From NCBI RefSeq assembly GCF_019703515.2, contig NC_059362.1, forward strand, positions 29,986,326-30,050,325: 64,000 nucleotides of DNA, in the 5' to 3' direction. Positions within the stretch are counted from its first letter, which is position 1. Every line of letters starts with the position of its first letter. Shown piece after piece: positions 1 to 10,627 of the stretch. Under the pieces are notes generated by a model. It saw only the letters and a program-made list of their open reading frames with translations, had not been told where the DNA came from and ran no database searches. The translations under genes were made by a program, and so were the position numbers. This stretch comes from Myxocyprinus asiaticus (Eukaryota; Chordata; Actinopteri; Cypriniformes; Catostomidae).

Positions 1-1
1 T

Positions 2-145
2 GCCCGGATCACCCGTTGGTATCTGGCTCTTCAGCCGTTTAAGTTCAAGGTGGTCCACAGACCGGGGGCGCAGATGGCTGTCGCCGACTTCCTTTCCAGG
101 AATGGGGGGGGAGTGGTAGGCAGGCCGGATGCCACCCCGGCCTGA
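2..145 (+). CDS. Ty3/gypsy pol, C-terminal RNase H end (partial)
   Basis: An open frame enters from the left edge and stops at a TGA at 143-145. It encodes about 47 residues with the pattern ITRWYLALQPF, then VVHRPG, then VADFLSR. This is the conserved C-terminal end of the RNase H/connection region of Ty3/gypsy polyproteins. No integrase follows: only 17 bases separate the stop from the likely LTR start, and they include no long coding stretch. In ordinary gypsy elements integrase lies after RNase H. The order seen here fits the Gmr1-type fish gypsy group, where integrase precedes reverse transcriptase. That assignment is an inference, because the rest of pol lies outside the window. The visible part has no stop or frameshift. 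Confidence 0.75.
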   Translation, partial: ARITRWYLALQPFKFKVVHRPGAQMAVADFLSRNGGGVVGRPDATPA

Positions 146-162
146 GTCAGGCAGTGGGGATA

Positions 163-538
163 TGTGGCAGCGGGGGCGTGGTCAAGCATCTCTCCGGAGA
201 GAGAGAAAGCAGTAAGGGCGCTTACACCTGAGCCAAATTATGTCTAACACCTGTCTCTAATTTCAGTGAGCACGGGGAGAGCGGCATAAAGAGGGCCACG
301 CAGCACTCAGAGGAGAGAGAATACCTGGGCACTAGACACCTGATTGTGAAGCCAAGAGCTTATTATTGTAAAGATGAGAGTTTATTTTTCTGAAGTTGTT
401 ATTTATGTTTAGACTGAGTTATTGAACTCGGTGAGAGCCCTGAAAGAGTGCATTTGCTGCAGTGGGGAGAATAAAACACTTACCTGAACCAGAAAATCTG
501 CTTCTCGCCTCCTCCTTTAACTGAGAATTCACTTTCAC
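163..538 (+). repeat. 3' LTR of the Ty3/gypsy element (right end approximate)
   Basis: Directly after the pol stop there is a G-rich stretch that could act as polypurine tract, then a TGTGGCAGCGGGGGCG start at 163, as expected for an LTR opening with TG. The block contains an AATAAA poly(A) signal at 470-475 and a pyrimidine-rich end near 505-520. The right boundary could not be fixed because neither a clear CA end nor a target duplication is visible; 538 is a best guess. The left LTR lies outside the window, so LTR identity, and hence age, cannot be judged. Confidence 0.55.
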
Positions 539-682
539 TAGTTAGAGCATAAAGAAACATAAACAATTTATTAGAGTTACACTGACACCTAATTTTGCTA
601 GGTTTAGCCAATTCAGATAGGTTCTTTCTACACAAAGTGTTTGTGTTGAGATTACATAGTAGCTTGAAGTTAAGAAAACGTC

Positions 683-2412
683 CTGGTTACTTTCGTAATC
701 TCCGTTCCCTGATGTGGGGAACGAGATGTTGTGTTGATGTAGTGACACTAGGGGTCGCCCTTAGGAGCCCCAAACACCTCTGATCTTTGAGAAAAGGCCA
801 ATGGGAATTGGCAAGTGGCATTTGCATGCCACTCCCCCGGACATAATGTCTCGTTCCCTCCATCAGGGAATGGAGGTTACGAAAGTAACCAAGACGTTCC
901 CTATCTGTCATTCACTCGACGTTGTGTCGATGTAGTGACACTAGGGGTCCCTATACAAAATGCCACAACTAGCTGAACTGTGTTACGTGAACTGGCGGTG
1001 CGAGACGGGCAGACCATTGTGTGCATCGTAGCCAGCGCACCTGGCCATCAGCTCTTACGAGCTTTGTACGGTCCCCTGCACCTCGGGGACAAGTTGACTG
1101 CACAAAAAATGGGGACCGGCTGCCCCAGCCGCAGCCTCTTCTCTTTCTTCTCCCCAAAAGGAAAAGTAGTTCAGCTGGGGGCTATATAGCGTCCACGTCG
1201 GGGGGGTGTCACTCCCAAGGGGAAGACACCGCGGAGACCACACCCTGCCCGAGGGGGGAGGAAATTGTGTGGAAATATGTCATACGGTTTTACCGAGTCT
1301 TGTCGGCAGTGTCTCATGTGGAGAAGTCCCCGTGGTAGGTCCTACCCAGTGGGGGAGGAGCTCTACAAACATGGCGACCGGGGGCAGAGGGGCCTCTGCC
1401 CAAGGAAGACGCGGGTTGACCAATGGGAAAACTGTCTCACGGAAGATACATCACACGGGGTTACATATGGGCAACCAGCGCATGTGGAGCACCTACCCCA
1501 GTACAGGGCCAAGTTTGCACACGTACTGGGCCGGCAACGAGTTTATCTGCAAACTCGCCTGCCACAGGGCTAAGGAGGAAGGACATCAAGGGTCCACGAC
1601 TTCGTGAACACGACTGGGGGTAAAAATTTGCATGTCTTCACCTCCGGGAGGGGAAAGGCGCTATACGCAAGCGGTACACCTGGCCAGCTGTCTCACAACT
1701 TAACTGGACGAGCCCACTCTCCGATGCTGCGATCGAGAGTTCATCCTCTTTACGAGCCCCGAATGAGATCTCAAACTCGCCCTGAGATGAGCCGGCGGTC
1801 TCATCCCAGAACTCGACCGGGGCACACGAGCGTACTGGGGAATAGGAGGTCCGTGGGGGGGTTTCCTGGTGGAGAAGCTCCCACTGAGGTCCTCAAATCG
1901 CCCCCAGTGCTAACTGCCATGGCCTCATACCCGTAGGTAGAAGGACCGAGGCGGGGAGCCACTGGGGTGGCTCTCCCTCTGACGAAGGAAAGCCACTACC
2001 GCAACGTTGCCATGGTCATGTTCTCGCAATGAGGACATGACTCATCCACGAACTATGTCTCCAAGTGGGCAGCGCCCAAGTATGTGAGATGGTGATCGTG
2101 GCCATCAGAAGCAGAGAGATAGCGACAGCAACCAGGAATTATACGCAGACGGAATGGCATCTTTAAAAAGACGCTCCGTCTGTGCCACTCTTTTAGTAGG
2201 AAAATATACTATTTTATTAGGAAGAATATACTCAGAAAAAATCTGAATGAGTGGTCGCAAGCCAGCTCCTTTTATACCTGTATGTCCGGGGGAGTGGCAT
2301 GCAAATTCCCTTTGGCCTTTTCTCAAAGATCAGAGATTTGGGGCTCCCAAGGGCAACCCTTAGTGTCACTACATCGACACAGCGTCGAGTGAGTGACAGA
2401 CAGGGAACTCAT
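683..2412. mobile_element. Non-autonomous inverted-end element, DIRS-like
   Basis: The arm at about 731-845 is repeated in inverted orientation at about 2,281-2,383. The shared words include GATGTAGTGACACTA, CTCTGATCTTTGAGAAAAGG and GCCACTCCCCCGGACATA-type sequence. At the left end a second, smaller inverted pair (684-729 against 846-892) could fold into a hairpin. A third partial copy of the terminal motif lies at 897-952. The interior (about 960-2,240) is GC-rich and has no recognisable protein; the open frames there are short and overlap on several strands. Inverted termini with extra internal copies of the terminus are typical of DIRS-type elements. The right arm (TTTTATACC next to a G-rich block) resembles the 5' end of the DIRS copy at 48-54 kb. 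I therefore favour a DIRS-derived non-autonomous element; a fold-back DNA transposon is the alternative. Confidence 0.45.
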
Positions 2413-2489
2413 TTCAAACATGTGGGACCACTGTCCATGACTGAATCAAGTTCCGGCAAAGAGCAGTTTTTTTTGAGTGTGCAGTACAA

Positions 2490-2863
2490 ATGACCCTTCG
2501 CTAAGCCCCACCCTAAAAGCGTTTCTGACCAATCCTATCTTAGCAACTGTTGCTATGCACCATTTCTCTGACAAGCGCTTGCTTTTTCCAACGAGAGTCT
2601 ATGGGAATAATGTGTGTTTGAGCAGTTTTAAGCATAATTTTATAGAAATTATTAAAAAAAATAAAATTAAAAAAAATGTCGTTGCTAGGCCATTTGTAAC
2701 AGTGACATGAGAGGTTCTAGAGAGGTTTCACGGTGTGTATTTTCTCTAGCCAAAAACCGTGCCATTCATGGCAATCTCCTATTTATTCCTATGGAAAGTT
2801 TTGCAAAGCTTGTCAAAGGAAGCAACGGTAACCAAGGGGGACAGAGCTTAGCGAAAGGTCAAT
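2490..2863. mobile_element. Short TIR element (MITE), family unknown
   Basis: The ends are inverted repeats: ATGACCCTTCGCTAAGC at 2,490 and, reversed, ATTGACCTTTCGCTAAGC ending at 2,863. A five-base TACAA occurs directly outside both ends (2,485-2,489 and 2,864-2,868) and may be the target duplication. There is no coding capacity. The superfamily cannot be assigned from these ends alone. Confidence 0.5.
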
Positions 2864-2868
2864 TACAA

Positions 2869-4258
2869 GCCATTCTCCCGGCCAGATTTCTCAGCATGGT
2901 TAGCTACAGTAACCCAACTCAGGACAGAGAACTGTGCTGTTGGAATGGATTTATTGACATGGCAACTAATTTTTGGCCACTTGCAATCAGTCCATATCTT
3001 ATCCTAATTTTGCAAAACCACAATAAAAATAGAAACTGTAAGCATGCCAATGAGCCCGGATTGTTACAGAGTGATAGAAATCAACGGTAACTGTTCGGCC
3101 TGATGGTGGAAAAGCTGCTTATAAAACACAAAAAAACTCAAACTAAATGAAAAAAGTCATAGAGTAAATATTAATGAAATCCAAACTAAATTGAAAGGAA
3201 AATTTGAAAATAAAAAAGAAATAAAAACTACATTTCAGTTCAAAACTATAACCCTGCTTGTAAGTGATTTGAGAAGCCTTGTAACACTGAGCTGTTTGTG
3301 CATTTGCCGGCTGTGTCTGGAGGGCCTGGACCCCTGTGCCAAAGTGCTCACACTGGGCTGTCTGTGAGGGTCTGTCTGTAGTAGTGTGGATGACCCCGCC
3401 GAACCCTGCGCCTCTCCGATGATGTCAGTCATCAGCTAGCTGATCATAATGTAAGGCGGGTGGAAGGGTGTCGGGTGGTGGGGTCGGAGGTGTGCAGGAA
3501 GCAGGCATTTGGCCCTGTCTGACCTTGGCTGATTTCTCCCTTTTTGTGTGTTTTGCTCTGCTAAGACTCTCTCTCTCTCTCTCTCTCTCTCTGACTGCAC
3601 GCCAGGCCTGATGAGCAGTTACAAGACCTGCATTCTCGCTAAAGAAAGTGCGAGAGGAGCACTGGAGAGCTATAGACTCCCCTGATGCCCTTGAGACCAT
3701 TGTTTGAATCTCACATTCACTGCAGCTAATTCACATGGATTGTGTGAACACTAAAGCAGTCAAGCCATGTATGTTTTCTTATGATGACAGGGCTGTGGGG
3801 GTGTGGCTGTGCATTGTAAGATTTCAGGCCTGGCCTTCTGGTATACGTAAAGCCCAGTGTGCAGACAGACAGATCACAACAGCCTTTAGGAGATATATTT
3901 TATCCGTTGCATTGGAGAGAGGCCCTGAATGTCCCCTGCTAGTAAGTAAATTAACAATTTATAAAGGCTCAGTCTAAAACAGATATCACAAGCCTTGCAA
4001 ATCCAGTGGATAATCTCATTGGCCTTCTGGGAAATATGAAATCTCAAGGCTTCCAAGAGATCTCACCAAACATTTATTTTTCTAAACATTTATTCTATTT
4101 ATGGCCCCAGTCAGGTAAGTGGAGAGGGATGAACTGTCAGTCTTTGTGAATGAACCTAGACCTACAGAGCCAGAGAGATAGAGAGACAGACAGACAAACA
4201 GACAGACAGATGATGGACAGACAGACAGACAGATGATGATGATGATGATGATGATGAT

Positions 4259-4304
<46 letters not shown>

Positions 4305-5670
4305 GTAGATAGATAGATAGAAAAACATTCCACTTAGTGACACACTGTGTATTGAATTTCAGTCGCATAAGCATGCTTCTCCAGGGTGGAAATTCTAGAG
4401 CAATATATTGTTTGATGCATTGAAAGGTATCTATTTTCAAAATTGTGTTGATAGTTTAACAGTAATACATGCGCTAAGATGATACTGAACAAAAAAGAAA
4501 TAAATACCTGAGCAGAGGCATTATCTAAAGCTTTAGTATTGCTGCCAAAACATAGGTTTGACTTAAATAGCAATAACCCACCTTTTGAAAATGCTTGAAA
4601 ACCAGTGAAACTACAGAAGGATTAAAAAATGAATTGGTTTCAATTGAAGCATTGTGAAAATCTGATTTAAACATCTCATCTCGGATTCAAGGAAAGGCAG
4701 TAACAGTAAATGTTCATGTGAGGCCTCCAGCACACTCACACACAGGGCATTAGTAGACTTCTGCACCAGCATGCAGTGCCTTCTGAGGTTATTAATGGGC
4801 CGAGAAACGTGCAGACTGCAGCCCTGCTGGAAGTGTATGATAGAGTCATCTGTAGCCATGATTAACATGTCTGCAAGAGCAACCACACCAAAGCCTGCTT
4901 CTGCGCCAGCGACGGCTTCTCTGAGAACAGCCCTTAAATCAAACTCTCATTAATCGCCTGCCCACCAGTCAGTGGCACCACATGCCCCTCTGAAGCGGAA
5001 TCAAATACAGAGTTCTTCCCCTTCATCCCATGGCCTTTATATTTCTCAGTTTCCTTCAATCCACAGTCCCATGACTGGTGGTTTCTCTCTCTGTGTCTCC
5101 CTCTCTGGAGACACAGTGCTTTTAGTCTATTCTGTCTGTGACATCTGAAGCTGTACTTGTGAAACAACTGTGGATATGAAGCCTTTATGCATCTGTCATG
5201 TTAGCTGGTTTATTTCAATAGAGGAAACGCTGCAAAAAAATATTTTCTTAATCAGTATTTCTGGATGGATAGATAGCTAGATAGACAAAAAATAAATAAA
5301 TAAATAAATAAATAAATAAATCTTAATCAATATTTTTGCTTTGTTTTGCAGCAAACATATCTGTTTAAAACAAGACACATTTATTTGAGAAGCAAAATTA
5401 CATGGGATAATACAAATGCATTGTTCTTACCTTGTTTTAAGCATTAATGTAACAAAATTTTAGGTTTATGCTTAAACAAATATATAAATATAATATATAC
5501 TTAATTATAAACTTCATTTATATACTAATACTTAATTATTAGATCTGAAAACAGAGAACAGGCCTATATCTTTTTATCTTACACAATTTTGCTTCTCAGT
5601 AAATATGTATTCATTGGGCTGGTTAGATATTTTTATGGGAAAACAAGTAAAAAATACTGAAATAAAAAAC
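2869..5670. other. Intergenic DNA with microsatellites
   Basis: No gene or recognisable domain is seen on either strand. Simple repeats present are (CT)n at 3,567-3,592, a compound GACA/GATG/GATA block at about 4,171-4,321, and (AAAT)n at about 5,290-5,321. The block 3,240-3,700 is more GC-rich than its surroundings, and its open frames lack domain signatures. Confidence 0.6.
4171..4321. repeat. Compound tetranucleotide/trinucleotide microsatellite
   Basis: The tract moves from GACA units through a run of about nine GAT trinucleotides into about a dozen GATA units. The order suggests stepwise mutation of one tract into another. The repetitive open frames across it are artefacts of the repeat. 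Confidence 0.9.
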
Positions 5671-5679
5671 AACTCTTAG

Positions 5680-5996
5680 GTGGAATGAGCTTCCAACCTC
5701 CACATGATCTGATGAAACCATCTCAACCTTCAAGAACCAGCTGAAAACACATCTGTTCCAATCCACACTAAATGCATTTACTAAATATTTAACAATATTT
5801 AAAAATAAAATAAAATAAAATACAATTTTGTCTGTCTCTTTTTTCTACACTAGCTTCTATACTACTCCACCCACTTTGAGAACTTGGCAGTGCAGTACTG
5901 CAGATATTGTTGACTCTTGTACGACAAATTGCTTGCTATGTTTGTAAGTCACCTTGGATAAAAGCTTCTGCTAAATGACTAAATGTAAATGTAAAA
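5680..5996 (+). mobile_element. L2-type LINE, 3' end remnant
   Basis: A degraded frame from 5,682 reads WNELP, a stop, then a segment with TFKNQLKTHLF. This is the C-terminal signature of L2-like ORF2 proteins. The segment continues to a 3' end containing CACCTTGGATAAAAGC and a short ATGTAAATGTAAA repeat, the usual fish L2 tail. It is heavily 5' truncated and non-coding now. Confidence 0.65.
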
Positions 5997-7500
5997 CACT
6001 GCTTAAAAAATACTACCCATACTGTTATAAATGCATTGTTCAGAGTCCATTTTCAAAGAGAGTCATCATTATTCACGTATTTTTACTTGAAAGTCAATAA
6101 AGTAGTTTATAGACAATATGGAGGTAAAGGCTTTTTAGACAGATCTTCAAAGGCTGAAAAGGCTACCATTCACTGTTTTATTTTCTAAATCAACTCTCAC
6201 CAGCTTACACCGGTCAGAAATTAAGACCTGCGTCAAGCCAACAAGCTCTCTATACTTCCTTTATGTAAATATACCCTTTTGACTTATAAACTTGTGCAAT
6301 GTATCAAGCATATGTTGTTAACAAATTCCAGAGCAGTTCATTTAGAGTCTTGAAATCGGTTTGTGATAATGTTTTGTGATAATGTGTCAGCGTAAGATCA
6401 AAAAACAAAAAACCCATAACTTTAATACAAAACTCCATCAAATCCAGACTTTGCTCCTGGCAACAGCATAAGACAGTAATATATGGACTGCATCACTGAG
6501 TCGCTAAATAATGTGCATGAAATACCTCTATTGATAACCTCTCAGTGAAATTCAGCCCAATTAGAGGCACAGTACGGTTCACTTGGCAAGAAGGTATGCT
6601 GCATAATTCATCTGAGTTCGAATACAAGAGAGTAGCAGTGGAAACAGCTGCTTTTCTGATGAATATAAAGTACAGTAGTTTAACTATAACCATGATTGAA
6701 GGTCTGAGTCTTTCTGAAATGAGATGTCATTCTCAAAATGGAGAATGAAGAATCAAGATCAAAGTTTTACAGTAGGCCTACAGAAAAATTTAATCAAAAT
6801 AAGCTTCTGTATTGTTATCATTCATTTGTGTAACCAGAACTGATTACCTCAACATCTTCCTCGAATACTCGTTTGAATAGCTCTTGTTGTAAACAAAATT
6901 TTTGGGTTAGTTTACCAAAAAACAAAAATTCTTTCATTATCACCTCACTCTCATGTTGTACCTGTATGTTTTTTTTTTTTCTATAATGAAAGTGAATGGG
7001 GGCTGAATGTGTCAGTTCCTAATATTATGACTAAAGCCCAAAGTATACTTCAATTTTGACGCGAATGCTCATCGTCTGTGTCCGGCAGTGAAAACAGTGT
7101 CTCGGTTAATAACAAATAAGCCCATATATTACACTGTTGATTTATGTTTCTTTAATAGCAAGCAATTGCTGTTCTCATAAAAGAGACAAAACTGGATTAG
7201 AGATTTTAAAACCAAAAAACTAAAGTGAAGGTAAGAAATGGTCCCAAAGAGTCCTGTATTCTCACTGATGATATACAGGGATAGGTAGGAATTGTGGTTT
7301 GGAGTCCTAAGCAGGCAGCAGTAGTAATATGACAGCTTTAAGAGACATGAAATGCCATGTCACTGACCTATGATGTTACAGCAGATTCTTAAAGACTACC
7401 CTTCAGCAGCACTGTCACCACGGCAATTAAGTGCAAAATAACCTCTCACGTGCTACAGCCTCCCATGGTGCAATGAAGGTCACACGTCATACAGCAGCAG
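5997..7500. other. Intergenic DNA with small repeat fragments
   Basis: No gene is seen. A fragment at about 6,905-7,015 resembles the common fish MITE whose ends read TTAAAGGGATAGTT and whose body carries the CTCACTCTCATGTTGT word. A half element with the palindrome AAGTATACTT lies at about 7,027-7,110, the same terminus found at both ends of the small element at 48,104-48,293. The rest appears unique. Confidence 0.5.
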
Positions 7501-7617
<117 letters not shown>

Positions 7618-8428
7618 CAGCTGGCTCTGAAACTCACAAACCCACTAACAACTAACAAACACCAGTTTCAGACCAGCACTGCTGAACAAAACCAAATCAG
7701 ATAAACCATTTGCACCACTGGGCAAATGTAAGTAAAAACCAAAGCAAATTGGAATGTTATCAGACTCTTAACAGAAAGAATAATCTAGCAGAATATCTTC
7801 ACACTTTAAGAGATCCAAAACAGAGACGGATCCTCACCAAATACAGGCTCAGTGATCACAGTCTGGCCATAGAAAAAGGCAGACACAGACAAACATGGCT
7901 TCCAAAGGAAGAACGAGTCTGTGCTCACTGTGACACTGGTGAGGTCGAGACAGAGACACATTTTCTCCTTCACTGTGAGCAATTTACAGAGGTGAGAGAG
8001 AAATACTTTGACAAACTATCAAACCTCATGCCACAGTTTTCCAGTTCAGTAGAAACAGATCAAATGCTGGTGTTACTGGGGGAGGACAATCATGCATCAG
8101 TTGCAGCCAAATTCATTTTTGAAGTGCACACCCTCAGAAACCAATTACTGCCTTAATGTACTTCATTCACAGTATTTAAAAAAATAAAAAATTGATGTTC
8201 ATAATGTCTTGTTAAATGCTTATTTTATTTTATATTGTATAGTGTATATTGTTATTATAGTTTTTATTTATTTTATTCATTACCTGGCACCTTATTTTAA
8301 TTCTATTTTTATTGTTATTTGTTACTGTTTTATTATCATTTTTTGTCTTGTCATTATCTGTTTTGTGTATTAATGCTTGGGCAATATTGTATGTATACAC
8401 AATCATGCTAATAAAGTACTTTAAATTG

Positions 8429-8433
<5 letters not shown>
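7618..8433 (+). mobile_element. 5'-truncated LINE of a (GA)n-associated family (family A)
   Basis: The fragment carries the C-terminal part of a non-LTR ORF2 (about 7,686-8,156) and about 275 bases of 3'UTR ending in AATAAAGTACTTTAAATTGA at 8,411-8,430, directly followed by (GA)n. The same 3'UTR occurs inverted at 24,620-24,829. Both borders are GA repeats, so the target duplication, if any, is hidden in the microsatellite. I call it family A for reference; it may belong to the L1/Tx1 group but no name is certain. Confidence 0.7.
7686..8156 (+). pseudogene. Non-LTR ORF2 C-terminal fragment (zinc-binding end)
   Basis: This frame of about 156 residues follows a TGA at 7,683-7,685 and runs to a stop at 8,154-8,156. 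It has no credible start codon, as expected for a 5'-truncated LINE. The segment RRILTKYRLSDH is followed by CAHC and, 14 residues later, HFLLHC. This is the CxxC...HxxxxC cysteine-histidine motif at the C-terminus of L1/Tx1-like ORF2 proteins, thought to help RNA binding during target-primed reverse transcription. Endonuclease and reverse transcriptase domains are absent. The equivalent motif in the two Tx1 elements of this window (CPFC...VFHLFLKC type) is related but clearly different, so this is a separate family. Confidence 0.7.

Positions 8434-8507
<74 letters not shown>
8434..8507. repeat. (GA)37 microsatellite shared by two LINE 3' ends
   Basis: A pure GA tract. On its left it touches the 3' end of the plus-strand family A LINE; on its right it touches the 3' end of an inverted Tx1 LINE fragment. 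The two elements are arranged tail to tail. Confidence 0.95.
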
Positions 8508-8510
<3 letters not shown>

Positions 8511-8646
8511 TGACTTTTAAAAACACTTTAATTTACAAACATTAAGAAATCAAAAGAAAAAACAATAATAATATTACATACTACTACCAATTAAATACCA
8601 GGTTCCCTGATTCACTTATAATTACCAATGCCCCTCCAACACCCCA
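8508..8646 (-). mobile_element. 5'-truncated Tx1-clade LINE, 3' end only
   Basis: Read on the minus strand this matches the 3' end of the element at 13,197-18,968. It covers the last 20 or so ORF2 codons (ending WGVGGALVIISESGNLVFNW at about 8,584-8,645) and the 3'UTR with GTAAATTAAAGTGTTTTTAA. It starts in the middle of an ORF2 codon run and is bordered by GA repeats on both sides (8,434-8,507 and 8,646-8,656). This is what truncated target-primed insertion into a (TC)n/(GA)n tract would leave. Confidence 0.8.
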
Positions 8647-8656
8647 GAGAGAGAGA

Positions 8657-10051
8657 AGAAAAAGCAAAAAGGATGTTGAGAGAAAATGAAAAGAGGGGAA
8701 GAAAGAAGCAAAAGAGGCCCACATATGATTAAAGGAGCATAGATGAGATAAATGCAAACACAGGGTGAAAAGTGTGCAACAGAGCCACATATTTAGGGGT
8801 TTCTGACAACGATATTGATTGAGTTTCTCTTTCTTTCCTCATTCCTCCAACACTGATATTTTTCTTTCTTTCTATTTACCTCACTATTGCTACTGATCAT
8901 GTTTTAGGACCTGTAATGTTGCTTTCAAGTCCTCTTGGAAAGTTCCTACTTACAGGTTCAGAAGTCGTAATTATGATGAGATGTGCATTCAAGTGATTTT
9001 GGTCGCAATAAAATGAATGCAGTAAACAATTTTCTCTTTTTCTTCCTGACAAACAGAGGATTTTGCTTAACCTTGGCCAGACTCAATCCTGGGTCTTCCA
9101 CATGTATGCACAACAGTTCAATATGTCAGAGTGCCTTCACTGACCACAAAGCTTCAGGTCCAACAACTTCATGTAAGCCTTATCATTATTCTTTATCAAC
9201 AGTACAAACAATTCATACAAACAAAACTCAGTCATTATTCACAAATTATAACTTATTATGATCAATACCAATTAGCAGGACCGTAGCAAGCAATTCTGGG
9301 CCCCCTGATTGAATACCCATTCATATAAAAAAATACAGTTTAAATTTTGTTTTGGGCCCTCCTGGACCTGTGCTTCCCTAAAATCATTACCACTTTACCC
9401 CATGACAAAATATTAAGGAATCAGTCACCATTCAGTTCCATTGCATCTTTTTTCCATACAATGAAATTGAATGGTGACTGTGGTTATCATTCTGCCTAAC
9501 ATCTCCTTTTGTGATTCACGAAGAAAAAAGTCATACAGGTTTGGAACGACATGAGGGTGAATAAAAGATAAAATAACTAGTAAATGCGACATTGTGGTGG
9601 TGCTCATGTGCACTCATCTCTATACGATCATTCCTATGCGATCAATGTGATCATTCTGACATGACTTTAAGACAGCATGAGTATAAGCAATCTGCTTTTA
9701 ACATTTAATGGAAGTAAATAAAAAAAGTGGTCATGTGTGCATGCTGATCTTTGTGGTTGAATCTTCTGTGAAAGAGCTTCTAATGGCTGGTGTGGAATTA
9801 GTTTAGCTAAACTGCACCATTGCCTTGACTTTTCCTTGAGGTAAAGCAACCGCTGATTTCAGGCCTAAAGCTTGAGCAACTTTCTCAAGTGCTTTCTCAT
9901 CTCTTTTTGATCTTATAAATCTGCAGGGATGTCAGTCTGTGGATGATGAGAGTATTGCTGATAATGTAAAACCTACAGGCCCGCAACATTATGGAAAATA
10001 TCACACAGATATGAGAATTATGATTGGAAGCATGATTCAGCTTCAATCTAG

Positions 10052-10121
<70 letters not shown>

Positions 10122-10340
10122 TGTGTTTAATGATCCAATACCTCAGAATTATGTGGTGGTGGGAGAGTCAGACTACTGATTCTTTGGCTTTCTCTCTCTC
10201 TCTCGCCCTTCTTCCTATCTGGCTGTCTGAGTCTCTGATAACACCCGAGACATGCTGACATCACCATTTGTGGTTAATGCCACTCCAGAGAGCATGACTA
10301 GCAATGGATAAATAGCACAGTTGGGGGGAGGTTGGTTGTT
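8657..10340. other. Intergenic DNA
   Basis: No gene seen. A degraded MITE fragment at about 9,425-9,570 contains the CATGAGGGTGAATAAAAG word of the common TTAAAGGGATAGTT family. A long (TG)n tract lies at 10,054-10,120. The rest appears unique. Confidence 0.5.
10054..10120. repeat. (TG)n microsatellite
   Basis: A nearly pure run of about 33 TG units. Repetitive Cys-Val open frames across it are artefacts. Confidence 0.95.
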
Positions 10341-10627
10341 CTCTCTAAATTTTTCTGTAAAAAAAAAAAAATGAAAATTCTATCCTTATTTACTCACCCT
10401 CATGTCATTCCAACCCCATAAAGCTTTCTTTATTCTGTGGAACACCAAAAGAGAAATTTAGCATAATGTCTGTGCTGCTCTCTTACATAAAATGAATGTG
10501 GATTGGGATTTTTTTGGTCTCCAAAAAGACAGAAAAGCATCATAAAAGTAGTCAATACAAGTAGGCTATATTCCAAGTCTTCTGAAACCATACAATAACT
10601 TTGTTTGAGAAATAGAAAGAAACTTAA

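Noticed and set aside
980..1936. Overlapping open frames in the GC-rich block
   Set aside because: They lie inside the inverted-end repeat, overlap in several frames and lack any family signature; low stop frequency follows from GC content.
8230..8545. Ser-Leu and Arg-Glu repeat open frames
   Set aside because: Produced by the (GA)n microsatellite; not proteins. The same applies to the Cys-Val frames at 9,939-10,258 and the Tyr-Ile frames at 4,082-4,440 and 41,174-41,359.
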